Assembly (NCBI RefSeq): GCF_900116495.1
Contig: NZ_FPAY01000003.1
Location: 186,001-250,000 of the forward strand
Length of the DNA stretch: 64,000 bases
Direction of reading: 5' to 3'
DNA from: Arthrobacter sp. ov118
Lineage (GTDB): Bacteria; Actinomycetota; Actinomycetes; Actinomycetales; Micrococcaceae
This document shows positions 52,237 to 60,808 of the stretch, piece after piece; position 1 is the first letter of the stretch, and each line of letters starts with the position of its first letter. The notes under the pieces are model-generated. The model saw only the letters and a program-made list of their open reading frames with translations. It was not told the DNA's origin and made no database searches. Made by a program: the position numbers and the translations under genes.

Positions 52237-54560
52237 CGGAGACGTCAGCGGGCTCGATCACCGAGACCAAAAAGTTCAACATCGACACCGTCGAGAATGC
52301 GGCCAAGACCCCGGACGTGGAGCTCCCCTGGGCGGAGCTGGGCCTGAAACAGAATGAGTTCGACGAGGTCGTCAAGGTCCTGGGCCGCCGCCCCACCGGC
52401 GCGGAGCTCGCCATGTACTCCGTGATGTGGAGCGAGCACTGCTCCTACAAGTCCTCGAAGAACCACCTGCGCCAGTTCGGCGACAAGGTCACCGAGGAGA
52501 TGAAGAAGGACATGCTGGTGGGCATCGGCGAAAACGCCGGCGTCACCAACCTGGGCGACGGCTGGGCCGTCACGTTCAAGATCGAGTCCCACAACTCGCC
52601 GTCGTTCGTTGAGCCCTACCAGGGCGCCGCGACCGGCATCGGCGGCATTGTCCGCGACATCATCTCGATGGGCGCCCGCCCGGTGGCCGTCATGGATCCG
52701 CTGCGCTTCGGCGCCATCGACCACCCGGACACGGCCCGCGTCATGCACGGCGCCGTGGCCGGCATCGGCGGCTACGGCAACTCGCTGGGCCTGCCCAACA
52801 TCGGCGGCGAAATGGTCTTCGACTCCGTGTACCAGGGCAACCCGCTGGTCAACGCCCTTGCTGTCGGCGTCATGCGCCACGAGGACATCCGCCTCGCCAA
52901 CGCCTCAGGCAAGGGCAACAAGGTGGTCCTCTTCGGCGCCCGCACCGGCGGTGACGGAATCGGCGGCGCCTCGGTGCTGGCCTCGGAATCCTTCGACGAC
53001 ACGAAGCCTTCCAAGCGCCCAGCCGTCCAGGTCGGCGACCCGTTCGCCGAGAAGGTCCTGATCGAGTGCTGCCTGGAGCTGTTCAAGGGATCCCTGGTTG
53101 AGGGCATCCAGGACCTGGGCGCCGCGGGCATTTCCTGCGCCACGTCCGAGCTCGCCTCCAACGGCGACGGCGGCATGCAAGTCGAGCTGACCTCCGTCCT
53201 GCTCCGCGATCCCACCCTGACCCCGGGTGAAATCCTGATGTCCGAGTCGCAGGAACGCATGATGGCCGTGGTCACCCCGGAGAACATCGCCGCGTTTGAA
53301 GCGGTCATGGACAAGTGGGCCGTGGAGTACTCCTGGCTCGGCGAAGTGACCGACACCGGCCGTCTGATCATCACGTGGGAAGGCGAAGTCATTGTCGACG
53401 TCGACCCGCGCACCGTGGCGCACGACGGCCCGGTCTACGACCGCCCGTACGCCCGCCCCGAATGGCAGGACGCCGTCCAGGCCGACTCCTTCACCGGGTC
53501 CGTGCAGGACGCCGGGCGCCCCTCCGCACCGGCAGAGCTGGCCGCCGCCATCACCGAGCTCGTGGCCTCGCCGAACATGTGCGACAAGTCCTGGATCACC
53601 AACCAGTACGACCGCTACGTCGGCGGCAACACCGCCATGGCGTTCCCGGACGACGCTGGCGTGGTCCGGGTGGACGAGGAAACCGGGCTGGGCGTGGCCC
53701 TGGCCACCGACGCCAACGGCCGCTACACCTACCTCGATCCGTACCACGGCGCCCAGCTGGCACTGGCCGAGGCCTACCGCAACGTCGCCACCTCCGGCGC
53801 CGTGCCGATGGCCGTCAGCGACTGCCTGAACTTCGGCTCCCCGGAGGACCCCGACGTCATGTGGCAGTTGGCCGAAGCCATCCGCGGCCTGTCCGACGCC
53901 TGCATGGTGCTCGGCATCCCGGTCACCGGCGGCAACGTCTCGCTGTACAACCAGACCGGCACCACGCCCATCCACCCGTCCCCCGTGGTGGCTGTGCTGG
54001 GGAAGTTTGACGACGTCGCGCGCCGCACGCCCTCGGGCTGGAAGGAAGACGGCCAGGCCATCTACCTGCTGGGCACGACGGCGGCAGAGCTGGACGGTTC
54101 GGAATGGTCCAACCTGCGCGGGCACCTCGGCGGCCTGCCGCCCAAGGTTGACCTCGACTCCGAGCGCGCACTGGGTGAGATCCTGATCAACGCCTCGCGC
54201 GACGGCATGGTGGATTCGGCCCACGACCTCTCCGAAGGCGGCCTCGCGGCGGCCCTCGTGGAGTCGGCCCTGCGCTACGGCGTGGGCGCGCGGATCGCGC
54301 TGCAGGACGTCCTGGATCGCGACGGCGTGGACCTGTTCACGGCGCTGTTCTCCGAAACGCAGGGCCGCGCCATCGTCTCGGTGCCCCGCTCGGAGGAAAT
54401 CCGCTTCACGGACATGTGCACCGCCCGCAGCTTCGCGCACGTCCGGATCGGTGTGGTGGACGCCGAGGGCGGCACCCTGGAGATCAACGGCGTCGAACCC
54501 ATGAACCTCGACGCGCTCCGCGAAGCGCACGAGGCCACCCTGCCGAAGTACTTCGGCTGA
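52233..54560 (+). CDS. purL: phosphoribosylformylglycinamidine synthase subunit PurL
   Basis: ATP-dependent synthetase making FGAM from FGAR and ammonia in de novo purine synthesis. The 775-residue product is the short (small-type) PurL that needs PurS and PurQ. Recognisable blocks: MWSEHCSYKSSKNHLRQFG, VTFKIESHNSPSFVEPYQGAATGIGGIVRDI, GGEMVFDSVYQGNPLVN, FGARTGGDGIGGASVL, VEGIQDLGAAGISCATSELA and SDCLNFGSPEDPDVMWQL. ATGA overlap with purQ. A 30-bp-arm palindrome follows the stop and probably ends the operon. Confidence 0.97.
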   Translation: MTETSAGSITETKKFNIDTVENAAKTPDVELPWAELGLKQNEFDEVVKVLGRRPTGAELAMYSVMWSEHCSYKSSKNHLRQFGDKVTEEMKKDMLVGIGENAGVTNLGDGWAVTFKIESHNSPSFVEPYQGAATGIGGIVRDIISMGARPVAVMDPLRFGAIDHPDTARVMHGAVAGIGGYGNSLGLPNIGGEMVFDSVYQGNPLVNALAVGVMRHEDIRLANASGKGNKVVLFGARTGGDGIGGASVLASESFDDTKPSKRPAVQVGDPFAEKVLIECCLELFKGSLVEGIQDLGAAGISCATSELASNGDGGMQVELTSVLLRDPTLTPGEILMSESQERMMAVVTPENIAAFEAVMDKWAVEYSWLGEVTDTGRLIITWEGEVIVDVDPRTVAHDGPVYDRPYARPEWQDAVQADSFTGSVQDAGRPSAPAELAAAITELVASPNMCDKSWITNQYDRYVGGNTAMAFPDDAGVVRVDEETGLGVALATDANGRYTYLDPYHGAQLALAEAYRNVATSGAVPMAVSDCLNFGSPEDPDVMWQLAEAIRGLSDACMVLGIPVTGGNVSLYNQTGTTPIHPSPVVAVLGKFDDVARRTPSGWKEDGQAIYLLGTTAAELDGSEWSNLRGHLGGLPPKVDLDSERALGEILINASRDGMVDSAHDLSEGGLAAALVESALRYGVGARIALQDVLDRDGVDLFTALFSETQGRAIVSVPRSEEIRFTDMCTARSFAHVRIGVVDAEGGTLEINGVEPMNLDALREAHEATLPKYFG

Positions 54561-54580
54561 CCCCACCCCCACCGCCGCAT

Positions 54581-54654
54581 AAGAGCAACGCGGGGTCATT
54601 TACCGCCCATAAATCCCCTCGGGATGGGCGCTAAGTGACCCCGCGTTGCTCTTT
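54581..54654. repeat. CAACGCGGGGTCA palindromic repeat, copy 1
   Basis: Arms of about 30 bp beginning AAGAGCAACGCGGGGTCA pair nearly perfectly (two mismatches) around a short GC loop, and CTTTT follows the right arm. It lies between convergent purL and the DUF503 gene and should work as a bidirectional terminator. A related palindrome is at 55361-55423. Confidence 0.8.
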
Positions 54655-54659
54655 TCGTC

Positions 54660-54953
54660 TCAGTCGTCGCTGCGGAGTTCGCGCTGGCGGGCGCTAAGGA
54701 GCTCCATTTCCGGCCGGGCTGCCACGAAGCGTTCGACGGCGGTCAGCACCTCCACGAGGTGCGCCCGGTCCGCCGCGACCAGGCCGGCGCCTATCTGGGT
54801 GCGCCGGTACTGCTCGTGGTCCCCGACCTCGGCCACGGAGACCTCGAAGCGCCGTTTCAGCTCCGCGAGGACCGGGCGCACCAGCGAGCGTTTCTCCTTG
54901 AGGCTGTGAACGTCGCCGAGCAGGATGTCGAACTCAATCCATCCGATCCACAT
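54660..54953 (-). CDS. DUF503-family (YlxP-like) protein
   Basis: A 97-residue small protein of the DUF503 family, related to YlxP of the ribosome-maturation operon in Firmicutes. MWIGWIEFDILLGDVHSLKEKRSLVRPVLAELKRRF is the family's core: a strand then the SLKEKRS helix. VAEVGDHEQYRRTQIGAGLV is the second conserved block. The function in actinobacteria is not established. Lies 15 bp before the ABM-type gene on the same strand and is probably co-transcribed with it. Confidence 0.85.
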   Translation of the reverse strand: MWIGWIEFDILLGDVHSLKEKRSLVRPVLAELKRRFEVSVAEVGDHEQYRRTQIGAGLVAADRAHLVEVLTAVERFVAARPEMELLSARQRELRSDD

Positions 54954-54968
54954 GGCCCTCGTCCTGTC

Positions 54969-55286
54969 CTAGATGGTGAGTTCGCCCATGCGGTCCCAGC
55001 CGTCGCCGTCGAGCTGGCGGCTGATGATCCGCGGCGTCTCGGCCAGCGCCTGCGGCATGTCCGCCATGGCCTTCTTGAAGTGGTCGCTGTTGACGTGGTC
55101 GCCGGCGGCATCGTCCTTGAAGGCTTCGACGAGCACGTACTCGTTGGGATCCTCCACGCTGCGGGACCAGTCGAACCAGAGGTTGCCCGGCTCCTTGCGG
55201 GTGGCCTGGGTGAAGGTGTCCACCAGGTCGAGCCAGCGCTCGGACCAGTCGGGCTTGACCTTGAATTTGACGACGATGAAGATCAC
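54969..55286 (-). CDS. antibiotic-biosynthesis-monooxygenase-domain protein
   Basis: A 105-residue dimeric alpha+beta barrel protein of the ABM/quinol-monooxygenase family. FIVVKFKVKPDWSERWLDLVDTFTQATRKEPGNLWFDWSRS and EYVLVEAFKDDAAGDHVNSDHFKKAM are the standard strand/helix pattern, with the His typical of YgiN-like enzymes in DHVNSDHF. It has no cofactor motif, as usual for this family. The ATG at 55286 follows AAAGGCAAC. It lies upstream of the DUF503 gene. Confidence 0.85.
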   Translation of the reverse strand: MIFIVVKFKVKPDWSERWLDLVDTFTQATRKEPGNLWFDWSRSVEDPNEYVLVEAFKDDAAGDHVNSDHFKKAMADMPQALAETPRIISRQLDGDGWDRMGELTI

Positions 55287-55308
55287 GAGCTGTTGCCTTT
55301 CATTCGGT

Positions 55309-55354
55309 TTTCCGGAGCTTCCATTCTTGTATTTCCGGAGCTTCCATTCTTGTA
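55309..55354. repeat. 23-bp perfect tandem duplication
   Basis: A 23-bp unit (starting TTTCCGGAGCTTCC) occurs twice back-to-back with no mismatch, just upstream of the ABM-type gene start. Probably a recent slippage duplication in the promoter region. Confidence 0.85.
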
Positions 55355-55360
55355 ACAGGA

Positions 55361-55423
55361 CAACGCGGGGTCACTTACGGTCCGTTCCGGGGGTGGTTAT
55401 GGGCCGTAAGTGACCCCGCGTTG
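55361..55423. repeat. CAACGCGGGGTCA palindromic repeat, copy 2
   Basis: Perfect 20-bp arms CAACGCGGGGTCACTTACGG and the complement CCGTAAGTGACCCCGCGTTG around a 23-nt loop. Same family as 54581-54654. It lies between the TPR gene's 3' end and the ABM gene's promoter. The pair of repeats brackets the DUF503 and ABM genes. Confidence 0.85.
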
Positions 55424-55441
55424 CAGTCGTAGGTGCGCATT

Positions 55442-56044
55442 TCAGCAGGCCTTGATGGCCTCGCGGGCCAGTTCCTGCTGCCGCGGGGTACCGATCCGCT
55501 CCGCCCACTGTTCGGCGAGCTGGAACTCCACCATGGCCTCGGTGCAGCGGCCAGCCTCGTGCAGTGTCCAGCCGAGGTTGTTGTGCAGTGCCACGATCCA
55601 CCGCTTGGTCCGCTCATCGTGGACCGTGGAAGCGTACTCGAGGGCACTGCGTGTCCAGGCTTCGGCGTGGGCGGGGTCGGCGATGGCCAGCATGTGCAGC
55701 GCATCAACGGCCAGGAATTCCTCGCTCAGGTGGTCCGCCAGTTCTGCCGCCTGTTCAAAGAGCGGAACGGCCATGGCGGGGTGTCCGCTGGAATTCAGCA
55801 GGCGGCCGCGTTCCAGGAGCACCCGAACGGAGACAGTGGGTTCGTCCGGATCAATCGAGTCGAGCAGGGCGTCGGCTTCCTCGTGACGGCCCTGCAGTCC
55901 GATGGCCCGCCCCAGCTGCGCGGTGAGCTCCGCCCGTTCATCGGCGTCGTAGCTTTCATCGGCCGCAGCGGCCCGGAACCGGGCTTCCGAGAGCACTGGG
56001 TCAGCGAAGTCCCACAGTTGGTCAAGGGTTGTCTGTTCCAGCAT
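55442..56044 (-). CDS. tetratricopeptide-repeat protein
   Basis: A 200-residue all-helical protein with about four to five TPR-like helical pairs, for example ELTAQLGRAIGLQGRHEEADALLDSI, PAMAVPLFEQAAELADHL, DALHMLAIADPAHAEAWTRSALEYA and ALHNNLGWTLHEAGRCTEAMVEFQLAEQWAERIG. It has no signal peptide or enzyme domain, so it is probably an adaptor or chaperone-like protein. Function unknown. Lies 14 bp downstream of the DUF1990 gene and may be in the same transcript. Confidence 0.8.
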   Translation of the reverse strand: MLEQTTLDQLWDFADPVLSEARFRAAAADESYDADERAELTAQLGRAIGLQGRHEEADALLDSIDPDEPTVSVRVLLERGRLLNSSGHPAMAVPLFEQAAELADHLSEEFLAVDALHMLAIADPAHAEAWTRSALEYASTVHDERTKRWIVALHNNLGWTLHEAGRCTEAMVEFQLAEQWAERIGTPRQQELAREAIKAC

Positions 56045-56058
56045 GTACGTTCTCCTGA

Positions 56059-56616
56059 TCAGCTTTCACCTGCGGCGAGTTGACGTGCTCCTTCAATGTA
56101 TCGGGAAGTGATGTGCCGTTGCGCAGCCCGGGCCAGAAGACCCCCTGCCGTGTAGAACACGTTGGCGTGCCGGCTGAAGGCGGTGATCTTCAGCGACACT
56201 GTCCCCGCGGCGTCGATCTCCACCTCAAACGCTTCCTCGCCGCGTTCCGGGTGGCCGGGGAGGGTGCCGTACCCGAAGCCGGCGCTTTGGGGACCGTCCC
56301 CGGCCGCCGGCCGGCGCACCCACACCACCTCGCAGGGCGCGTTGATCCGGAAGGGTCCGACGCCGAATCCGCTCACCACGCGCGCTCCGGGAACCACCTC
56401 GTCAAAGTCGGTGCGCACGCGCAACCCCGACCGCTTCTGCAGTTCCCAGGTCAGGATTCCCCGCGCGACCCGCTGATAGGTGTCCGGCCCGTCGCCAAGG
56501 TACGTCCGGGACACCAGACAGGGGAAGCCCTGCGGAGCCTGTCCGTGCTCGGTGGAGCCAATGCCCGGATAGTTCAGCCCGCCCCGGGCGATGCGGCCGC
56601 CGGGATGGCGGCTCAT
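56059..56616 (-). CDS. DUF1990-family protein
   Basis: A 185-residue soluble protein of the DUF1990 family (a START/SRPBCC-like fold is likely). LNYPGIGSTEHGQAPQGFPC, YQRVARGILTWELQKRSGLRV, GFGYGTLPGHPERGEEAFEVE, SLKITAFSRHANVFYTAGGLLARAAQRHITSRYIEGA are the conserved parts. No enzymatic function is known for the family. Its start overlaps the stop of the MmcQ/YjbR-like gene (ATGA), so the two are translationally coupled. Confidence 0.85.
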   Translation of the reverse strand: MSRHPGGRIARGGLNYPGIGSTEHGQAPQGFPCLVSRTYLGDGPDTYQRVARGILTWELQKRSGLRVRTDFDEVVPGARVVSGFGVGPFRINAPCEVVWVRRPAAGDGPQSAGFGYGTLPGHPERGEEAFEVEIDAAGTVSLKITAFSRHANVFYTAGGLLARAAQRHITSRYIEGARQLAAGES

Positions 56617-57023
56617 GCGCGGTCGCCGCGGGCGAGTCCTGCCCAGCCCAGCTGCTCCCGCTGCTTCCGGCTCAACGACGCCACCACCAGGTCATAGGAG
56701 TCCTCCACCATGTCCCGGATCATGTCATCGGGCAGTGCGCCGTCCAGCCGGACGCCGTTCCAGTGCGTCTTGTTCATGTGCCAGGCGCCGGTGATTTCCG
56801 GGTGGACGGCGCGCAACTGCTCGGCCAGGGCAGGCTCGCATTTGAGGCTTACGGACCAGTCCGCCGGGTCCATGGCGGAGGCGGCAAACATCTTGGATTC
56901 CTGCCGCGCCCCGCCCGCCACCGCGGCCCGCACCTTGAACACGGACGTCTCCGGACCGAAGGGAAAGTCCTCATAGGCGCCGGGGAAACTCAGGCAGATC
57001 TCGCGGAGGGTGGCAACGTCCAT
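56613..57023 (-). CDS. MmcQ/YjbR-family DNA-binding-like protein
   Basis: A 136-residue double-wing-motif protein. LREICLSFPGAYEDFPFGPETSVFKV is the family start; WSVSLKCEPALAEQLRAVHPEITGAWHMNKTHWNGVRLDG contains the conserved Lys/Cys and NK-HW block. DNA binding has been proposed from the fold only. First gene of the MmcQ-DUF1990(-TPR) cluster. Confidence 0.85.
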   Translation of the reverse strand: MDVATLREICLSFPGAYEDFPFGPETSVFKVRAAVAGGARQESKMFAASAMDPADWSVSLKCEPALAEQLRAVHPEITGAWHMNKTHWNGVRLDGALPDDMIRDMVEDSYDLVVASLSRKQREQLGWAGLARGDRA

Positions 57024-57128
57024 GCCACGAGCCTATCCGGCAGGAGGGGCCCACCGCAGGCCGCCCCCGCAACCGCACTCCGCGCCTCCCGCAACACAGG
57101 AGGCGCGGCTGGAGTGGCTCGTGCGGGG

Positions 57129-58370
57129 CTACTTGGCGGTGCGGGCATCCCCGATGCTGTGCAGCCCTTCGGGAGTGGTGCCGTTGACCTCGTAGTCGCC
57201 CACGGTGCGCGCCTTGAACACGGCGGGGTTGTGGGTGGACACGGTGCGGGCGTTGCGCCAGTGCCGGTCCAGCGACTTGGTCCTCGACGTCGAGGACGCC
57301 CCGGTCACGTCGAAGAGCTGCTGGGCGGCCGACTGGACCAGTTCAGGCACCAGCAGCTGGGCCTTTTCCACGGCAAGCTCGCCCCGGATGTACCGCTCCT
57401 CCGGGGTGAGATCCAGGTCCGGGTCAGCGCCGGCGTCGAGCTCCCGGGCGGCGGCCAGCACGACGGACTCCGCGGCGAAGACCTTGGCCGAGAGCTGGCC
57501 CACGAGCTGCAGGATCAGCGGATCGTTGCGGAACAACTCTCCGGAGCCGGTGTTGAACGTGCGCTTGCGGTCGCGCACCAGGGTCCGGGCATCGGACAGG
57601 GCTGCCCGGCCGATGCCTGCAAGGACGGCGAGCAGGACCAGCTGGAAGAAGGCCGGCTCGTGCGTGGTGGATTCCGACCGCCGGATGATGTGGGCATCCG
57701 GAACCACCGCGTCGCGGAAGATCGTGGTGCCGGTGCCGGTCAGCTGCTGGCCGAAGCCGTCCCAGTCGTCAAGGATTTCCACACCCGGCTGGGTGGTGCT
57801 GACCACGGCGTACTGGCGGCCCTCCACACCCTCGGTGCTGGCCAGGACGGCAATCCACTCGGCGAAGATGGTGCCTGTGGTGTAGAACTTCCTGCCGTTC
57901 AGCAGCCAGCCCCCGCCGTCACGCGTCAGCTTGGTCCCGGTGGTGCCCAGGGCGTTCCCGGATCTCTCCGTGGCGGCATTACCGAAGATCTCGCCGGCCA
58001 CCACCTTCGGGTACCAGCGGTTCCTGAACTCAACGGATTCCAGCCCGACGGTTTCCACGAAGGCGAAGTGCGATCGGTACAGGTGCGCCACCGAGGAGTC
58101 CGCCTCGGCAAGTTCGATGAGCAGCCGGAAAAGCTGTTCAAAACCGATGCCGTCGCCCCCGTGTTCCCTGGGCACGCGGAGCCGGCCGAAGCCAGCCTCG
58201 TTCAGCCAGCGGACCTGTTCGAAGGGCAGGACGCGGTCCTGCTCCCGGGCCAGCGCGCCCTCGGCGATGCGGGCAAATACGGGGCGGAAGCGCTCCGCCA
58301 GTTTCTCGTAGGCAGCCTCGGCGGAGGGTGCCGCAAGGGCGGGGGGTGTGGTGTCTGCTGCGTAGGACAT
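57129..58370 (-). CDS. SfnB/DszC-like acyl-CoA-dehydrogenase-fold monooxygenase
   Basis: Flavin-dependent oxidase/monooxygenase-like member of the acyl-CoA dehydrogenase fold, of the SfnB/DszC type used in organosulfur compound breakdown. The 413-residue chain shows AEADSSVAHLYRSHFAFVET, IFGNAATERSGNALGTTGTKLTRDGGGWLLNGRKFYTTGT (flavin-binding barrel), FQLVLLAVLAGIGRAALSDA and VVLAAARELDAGADPDL. It lacks the catalytic Glu of true acyl-CoA dehydrogenases at an obvious position. Last gene of the SAM-riboswitch operon, 45 bp after metQ. Confidence 0.85.
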   Translation of the reverse strand: MSYAADTTPPALAAPSAEAAYEKLAERFRPVFARIAEGALAREQDRVLPFEQVRWLNEAGFGRLRVPREHGGDGIGFEQLFRLLIELAEADSSVAHLYRSHFAFVETVGLESVEFRNRWYPKVVAGEIFGNAATERSGNALGTTGTKLTRDGGGWLLNGRKFYTTGTIFAEWIAVLASTEGVEGRQYAVVSTTQPGVEILDDWDGFGQQLTGTGTTIFRDAVVPDAHIIRRSESTTHEPAFFQLVLLAVLAGIGRAALSDARTLVRDRKRTFNTGSGELFRNDPLILQLVGQLSAKVFAAESVVLAAARELDAGADPDLDLTPEERYIRGELAVEKAQLLVPELVQSAAQQLFDVTGASSTSRTKSLDRHWRNARTVSTHNPAVFKARTVGDYEVNGTTPEGLHSIGDARTAK

Positions 58371-58415
58371 GCGTTCTCCTGGCTCCTGTCTGGCGGACTC
58401 GGCGGACTCGGCGGG

Positions 58416-59288
58416 CTAGAGCTTGGAGACGTCGGCGGCGGGATCCTGGTCCCAGGGCGTGGGCAGGATGCCCTTCTGGTAGCTCGCAAACCAGGCTTTG
58501 ACCTCCGGGGACTGGTAGGCAGCCTTGAGGGCCGCGGCCTTCTCCGAGCCGGCAAAGTCCTTCCGGCCCGCAACCACAATCCGGAACGGAATCTGGTCGG
58601 CATCCGATTCGAAGGCCAGAGCGTCGTCCCTGGTGTGACCGGCGTCGGCTGCCATGCGCGCCACCAGGAAACCGGCGTCCACGTCGGGAAGGGTCTTGGC
58701 GAGGGACTGCTGGTCCACCTCGACAAACTGCAGCTTCTTCGGGTTGGCGGTGATGTTCTTCTGCGACGTGTGGATCACCGTTGCGTCGGAAAGCTCCAGC
58801 AGGCCGGCGTCGCGCAGCATGAACAGGGCGCGGCCGTTGTTGGCCGGGTCCACGGGGATGCCGATCTTGGCACCGTCCGGCAGCTCCTTCAGGGACTTGT
58901 GCTTGTCGGACCAGATGCCGCCGGGTGCGCTGTAAACGTAGAAAAGCCCCACGTTGTCCAGGCCCTTGTCCTGGTTGAACTGCTTCAGGTAGGCGTTGTG
59001 CTGGAAGAAGTTGGCGTCGAATTCGCCGTTGGCCACAGCAAGGTTGGGCTGGATGATGTCTGTGACGTAGGTGGGTTCCAGGGTCCAGCCCTTGGCCTCG
59101 AGCAGCTTCTGGGCAATCTTCGTGGGTTCCTGGTACGGGGCAGACTCGGTGACGATGATCTTGATCGTCTTGCCGCCGCTGCTGCCGCTGGCGCCGGCAG
59201 CGCCGGTCAGGCCGCATCCGGTCAGTGCCGCGGCGGACACGGCGCCGGCGCCTGCGAGGGCATATTTGAGGAAATTTCTACGCTGCAT
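58416..59288 (-). CDS. metQ: methionine-type ABC transporter substrate-binding lipoprotein (MetQ/NlpA family)
   Basis: Extracytoplasmic binding protein for methionine or a related sulfur compound. 290 residues; a twin-arginine-like, lipoprotein signal peptide (QRRNFLKYALAGAGAVSAAA then LTGCGLTG, lipid Cys near 25). The NlpA fold shows IIVTESAPYQEPTKIAQKLLEAKGW, NGEFDANFFQHNAYLKQF, IGIPVDPANNGRALFMLRDAGLL and VDAGFLVARMAADAG. It is in the same operon as metN and metI but separated from them by the LLM monooxygenase gene, which suggests the imported ligand is handed to this pathway. Confidence 0.9.
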   Translation of the reverse strand: MQRRNFLKYALAGAGAVSAAALTGCGLTGAAGASGSSGGKTIKIIVTESAPYQEPTKIAQKLLEAKGWTLEPTYVTDIIQPNLAVANGEFDANFFQHNAYLKQFNQDKGLDNVGLFYVYSAPGGIWSDKHKSLKELPDGAKIGIPVDPANNGRALFMLRDAGLLELSDATVIHTSQKNITANPKKLQFVEVDQQSLAKTLPDVDAGFLVARMAADAGHTRDDALAFESDADQIPFRIVVAGRKDFAGSEKAAALKAAYQSPEVKAWFASYQKGILPTPWDQDPAADVSKL

Positions 59289-59326
59289 GTTCTGGGTCCT
59301 TTGTGGTGATTCGCGCTGAGCTGTGA

Positions 59327-60763
59327 CTAGGCGGTGACGGTGGCGGGCTTGTTTTCGGCGGCCGCGGAGAATTCCGTGAAGGCCCCCCGGAACGCCGCGG
59401 CTGGGTGGCGGTCATTGAGGCGCGGCCCGGCCCCAAAGAGCTTTTCGCGCAGGGTTCCCGGCGCGTATTCGGCCTGGGCAAGGCCGCGGCGCCGCAGCTC
59501 TGGCAGTACGCCGTCGATGAAGTCGGTGTACGAGCCGGGGATGGTCTGGTTGATGATATTGATGCCGTCGATTCCGGCGTCCTGCCACTGCTCGAGGCCG
59601 TCGGCGATCTGTTCCGGCGTACCCACCACGCGGTTGGCCCGGCTGCGGTAAAGGGCGATGTCGCGGAGGGTGGGGTTGCCCCCTCGGACCGAGGCGCGGA
59701 TGGCCGTCAGATGGCCCTGGCTGCCTTCGGTTTCGAGGTCGCCCAGCGGGGTGTCCAGCGGCAGGCCGCCGAGGTCGACGCCGAATCCGCCGCCGACGTG
59801 GGCCAGCAGGGCCTCGATGTCCAGGCTGTCCTCCAGCTCGTCCGCTTTGCGTGCCGCCTCGGCTTCGGTGCCGCCGACCACGAAGTGCATTCCCTGGAGG
59901 AACTTCACGTCGTCCGGGTGGCGGCCCGCGGCGGCGGCCTGTTCGCGGACGGCCGCCGTGTACTTCGCGGCCACCTCCGTGTTCGGCGCCAAGGTGAAGG
60001 TGGCCTCGGCGTTGGCGGCGCAGAACTGCTGGCCGCGGCCCGAGCTCCCGGCCTGGAAGAGCACCGGGGTGCGTTGCGGGGAAGGCGCCGCCAGGTGTGG
60101 ACCGTCGATGGCGTACCGGGGGCCGCGGTGGTAGATCTTGCTGACCTTCTCAGGGTCGGCGTGGACGCCGGTTTCCTTGTCGCCGAGCAGGGCATCGTCC
60201 GCCCACGAGCCTTCCCACAATTTGTAGGCGGCCTCGACATACTCGTCCGCCCAGTCGTAGCGTTCATCATGCTTGGTCAGCTCGGTGGCGTTGAAGTTCT
60301 TGTGGGCGTTTTCCAGCACGCTGGTGACGATGTTCCAGGCCACGCGGCCGTCGCTGATGTGGTCCAGGGTGGACATCTGCCGGGCAAACTGGAAGGGATG
60401 GCTTTGAATCACCGACGACGTCGCTGCGAGCCCGATGTCCCGGGTTCCGGTGGCGAGCGCGGACAGCAGAATGAGCGGGTCATTGGACGGCACCTGCAGG
60501 CCCTTTTTGAGCAGTGATGCCCACCCGCCGTCGTAATCTCCGTAGAGGCCGACGACGTCGGCGAAGAAGATCGCATCGAACTTGGCGTCTTCGAGCTGGC
60601 GGGCCAGGTCGATCCATAGCCTGAGTTCATTGAACCGGTGCTGTTGCGCTTCCGGGCGCCGCCACTGGCCGCCCATGATGTGGCTGGACGTGTTCATCAC
60701 GAAGGCGCTGATCAGCAGGCGGGGGCGGGGTCCGTCGAAACGGGTACTGGCGATTGAAGTCAT
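59327..60763 (-). CDS. LLM-class flavin-dependent monooxygenase (NtaA/SnaA/DszA/DmoA type)
   Basis: FMNH2-dependent monooxygenase of the bacterial luciferase fold, 478 residues. SAFVMNTSSHIMGGQWRRPEA, AKFDAIFFADVVGLYGDYDGG, TSSVIQSHPFQFARQMSTLDHISDGRVAWNIVTS and PVLFQAGSSGRGQQFCAANAEATF are the hallmark blocks of the nitrilotriacetate/dibenzothiophene-sulfone/dimethylsulfide group. It needs a separate flavin reductase, not present here. Placed between metI and metQ, under a SAM riboswitch, it most likely cleaves C-S bonds of organosulfur compounds. Confidence 0.88.
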   Translation of the reverse strand: MTSIASTRFDGPRPRLLISAFVMNTSSHIMGGQWRRPEAQQHRFNELRLWIDLARQLEDAKFDAIFFADVVGLYGDYDGGWASLLKKGLQVPSNDPLILLSALATGTRDIGLAATSSVIQSHPFQFARQMSTLDHISDGRVAWNIVTSVLENAHKNFNATELTKHDERYDWADEYVEAAYKLWEGSWADDALLGDKETGVHADPEKVSKIYHRGPRYAIDGPHLAAPSPQRTPVLFQAGSSGRGQQFCAANAEATFTLAPNTEVAAKYTAAVREQAAAAGRHPDDVKFLQGMHFVVGGTEAEAARKADELEDSLDIEALLAHVGGGFGVDLGGLPLDTPLGDLETEGSQGHLTAIRASVRGGNPTLRDIALYRSRANRVVGTPEQIADGLEQWQDAGIDGINIINQTIPGSYTDFIDGVLPELRRRGLAQAEYAPGTLREKLFGAGPRLNDRHPAAAFRGAFTEFSAAAENKPATVTA

Positions 60764-60808
60764 GGGGGTGCTTTCCGCTGTGGGAGTGGGGAAGGAATGC
60801 TGCGGCAG

